DNA of 19,012 nt from Methylocystaceae bacterium. Its GTDB lineage: Bacteria > Pseudomonadota > Alphaproteobacteria > Rhizobiales > Beijerinckiaceae. Within the stretch, counting starts at the first letter, position 1. Every line of letters begins with the position of its first letter. The position numbers and the translations under genes are program-made. Below, piece after piece: positions 17,384 to 19,012 of the stretch. The notes under the pieces are model-generated. The model had not been told where the DNA came from and ran no database searches. It saw nothing but the letters and a program-made list of their open reading frames with translations. The stretch spans positions 1 through 19,012 of the forward strand of contig PLZT01000408.1 of assembly GCA_003152255.1 (NCBI GenBank). Direction: 5' to 3'.

Positions 17384-17990
17384 GGAACATTCGCAAGGGA
17401 GCGTATCTGGCTGAAGAGTTACCCCGCCGGCGTGCCGGCGGAGGTTGATGTCGACGCTTTCCCTTCCATCATCGACATGTTCGAAAAGAGCTGCGCGGAA
17501 TTTTCAAACCGTTCCGCCTATATCCACATGGGCGCGACGCTCACCTACGCCGAGGTTGATCGGCTTTCCCGCGATTTTGTCGTTTTCCTGCGCGAGGATC
17601 TCAAACTCGCGAAGGGCGCGCGCGTCGCGCTGATGATGCCCAATGTCCTCCAATATCCGATCGCGCTGTTTGGCGCGCTCAGAGGCGGATATGTCGTAGT
17701 CAATTGCAATCCCTTTTACACGCCGCGTGAACTTGAATGGCAACTCGTCGATTCCGGGGCCGAAGTCGTCTTGGTTTTGGAAAACTTCGCCGCCGTGTTG
17801 CAGCAGGCCCTGCCCAACACAAAGGTTCGAACCGTGATCACCACTCAACTCGGCGACATGCTGGGATGGGAAAAAGGCGCACTGGTCAATTTCTATGTCA
17901 ACTACATAAAGAGAATGGCGCCGAAATGGAGCGTCGCCAACGCCGTCACTTTTTCAGATGCGCTGCGACGAGGCGCTTCGTCTTGCTGGG
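17384..17990 (+). pseudogene. N-terminal part of a long-chain acyl-CoA synthetase (fadD-like), truncated
   Basis: The frame opens after a TGA at 17381-17383 and reads IWLKSYPAGVPAEVDVDAFP, typical of the first residues of FadD-type acyl-CoA ligases. It continues with SIIDMFEKSCAEFSNRSAYI, YAEVDRLSRD, ARVALMMPNVLQYPIALFGA, VVVNCNPFYTPRELEWQLVD and finally NAVTFSDALRRGAS near 17980. There the match stops, before the ATP-binding TSGTTG motif, and the DNA turns into a piece of IS630 transposase. Canonical start codons are lacking: the first is GTG 17432, already inside the conserved region and inside a perfect palindrome, while AAGGGAG (17395-17401) lies just ahead of an ATC codon. It is not functional as an enzyme. 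It lies 78-126 bases downstream of the fusion gene on the same strand. Confidence 0.78.
17424..17441. repeat. Perfect GC palindrome over the only GTG start of the fadD remnant
   Basis: CCGCCGGC, GT, GCCGGCGG: an 8-bp perfect stem covering the GTG at 17432. In mRNA it would hide that codon, which argues against its use as a start. Confidence 0.5.
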
Positions 17991-18102
17991 CGCCCGAAAC
18001 GATCTCTTGCTCGTCGATCAGGCGGGCTGGCACATGACCGAAAAGCTCGAAGTTCCGGTCAACATCACCATCATGCCCTTGCCGCCCAAATGCCCAGAAC
18101 TT
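17991..18102 (+). mobile_element. Scrap of an IS630-family transposase
   Basis: In one frame the DNA reads DLLLVDQAGWHMTEKLEVPV, then NITIMPLPPKCPEL. This is the IS630 catalytic block with the second catalytic Asp in LLVDQAGWH and the PLPPKCPEL motif. The expected NPVENIWQ continuation, which would hold the catalytic Glu, is missing, and the sequence turns into unrelated reading. Both sides are cut: the left junction lies in the fadD-like gene, at about 17980-18000. No terminal repeats are seen. Confidence 0.7.
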
Positions 18103-18410
18103 ATATGGGGATATGCAAGGGGAAAGGGGTCGTCAGGGCGGCATTCCGAAGAGAATCCTCAATATCTTGTAGATCCATAGGATGAGCTCAGTTGCATGAC
18201 GCGGCTCGTGAACGAACCAGATCCAACTTATATACGGTCAGGAGCGAAGGTGCCTGTACCAACATCCCGCGTGCGGCGGATTTGAGCCCAAGAAGACGAT
18301 ACCATTCTCAACCGCGGCTTTTTAGGCCATGTTCTGGGGCGGTTCGTCTACCAAGGATCTACCAGGACCGGCCAGTCCTGGAAGATGACATAAACTGATT
18401 TTAAATGTGC
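18103..18410. other. About 300 bases without a gene between IS630 and IS110 remnants
   Basis: No credible open frame or motif is seen. It may include the non-coding end of the IS110 element, the side where some members of that family carry their guide RNA; no structure could be assigned by eye. Confidence 0.35.
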
Positions 18411-19012
18411 TCAATCTGCTGTCAGCACGCCACCTTCGATGATGACGCCAGCGGTGACGTATTTCCACATCGCCACGAGCAGCTTGCGAGCAAGCGCCAC
18501 GATTGTCGCATTCTTCTGGCGGCCGCCGTTCTGCGTCACCCGTTCTTTGAACCAGGCGGTGAGCGCAGAGTCGGGCTGGTGCCGTAGCCAGAGCCAGGCC
18601 AGTTGGATGAGCGTCGTTCGCAGTCTGGGATTGCCCGATTTCGACACGCCTTGGTCGCGATCAACCTTTCCGCTCTGCCAAGGCTCGGCGCAAGACCCGC
18701 ATAAGCCGCGACCTGTCTTCGATTGTCGAAGTGGCGCGATAGACCTTCTGACCATATGACGGCGGCAAACTGCGGGCCGATCCCCTTGAGATTGAGCAAC
18801 AGCGCCGGCGCTGGTGATGACGTCTGGGCGGCCACCATCATGTCGTCGCGGGCTTTTTCGACAGCCTTGATCTGCTCGATCAGCAGTTCGATCCGGTCGA
18901 GCTCGCGGCTGATCTGCGCCTTTAGCGCTGACGGCAACGGCCTGCCATCGCCTGTCACGAGCTCCTCAAGGCGCTTGCGCTGGTCGCGGTTGAGCGGCTG
19001 GTAGCCGGAGAC
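18411..19012 (-). pseudogene. IS110-family transposase, C-terminal part, frameshifted and cut by the window edge
   Basis: The frame runs from the window edge (GYQPLNRDQRKRLEELVTGD) through LLNLKGIGPQFAAVIWSEGL and RHFDNRRQVAAYAGLAPS. Around 18675-18690 the frame must shift by one base to continue WQSGKVDRDQGVSKSGNPRL, TTLIQLAWLWLRHQPDSALT, WFKERV, ending GVIIEGGVLTAD. This is the C-terminal transposase domain of the IS110/IS1111 family, with the GIGP hairpin motif and the conserved Ser in SKSGNPR that acts in strand exchange. The N-terminal DEDD (RuvC-like) domain would lie beyond 19012. The single shift means it is either dead or mis-assembled. Confidence 0.85.

Overview
The window is GC-rich DNA from an alphaproteobacterium, most likely of the order Hyphomicrobiales (Rhizobiales) and possibly a Methylocystaceae/Beijerinckiaceae-type methylotroph. 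This rests on a Usg-family protein, a CIRCE plus RpoH-type control region in front of groESL, DUF1403 and ScpB genes of the plasmid/accessory type, and overall gene style. The family-level assignment is inference, not something the sequence proves. The mix of intact genes, broken genes, insertion-sequence remnants and small orphan proteins points to an accessory region (genomic island or plasmid) rather than core chromosome.

Left part (about 1-6,490), nearly all on the minus strand, looks like a stress-response neighbourhood that is partly eroded. It holds a secreted Met/His-rich Spy/CpxP-like protein; an intact IS6-family element next to the C-terminal stump of a PHA-synthase-like alpha/beta hydrolase; a small HD-domain (p)ppGpp hydrolase-like protein beside the C-terminal stump of a RecB/AddA-type nuclease; a triple-BON-domain protein; several small proteins of unknown function; a plus-strand ParB-like remnant with in-frame stops; and usg.

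Centre (6,730-8,930) is a complete groES-groEL operon on the plus strand. It has an RpoH-like promoter, a CIRCE operator (HrcA site) and a perfect 10-bp-stem terminator, so it forms a self-contained heat-shock unit.

Right-centre (9,630-13,900, minus strand) is an unusual cassette: DUF1403 protein, ScpB, DUF2786 protein. The genes are joined by overlapping stop/start codons (GTGA and TTGA). No ScpA is present. The DUF1403 gene has an in-frame TAG and a frameshift, scpB has a frameshift, and the next gene upstream has a nonsense codon at position 6, while the 632-residue DUF2786 protein is intact. A 289-bp internally deleted IS6-type remnant lies just beyond.

Right end (14,430-19,012) holds a 957-residue fusion of acyl carrier protein, fatty-acyl-AMP ligase and PlsC-type acyltransferase on the plus strand. 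It is followed by a long-chain acyl-CoA synthetase (fadD-like) cut off after about 190 residues at a scrap of IS630 transposase. A frameshifted IS110-family transposase runs off the window edge. The fusion enzyme could by itself activate a fatty acid, load it on a carrier and transfer it to a lipid acceptor; this is inferred from domain order.
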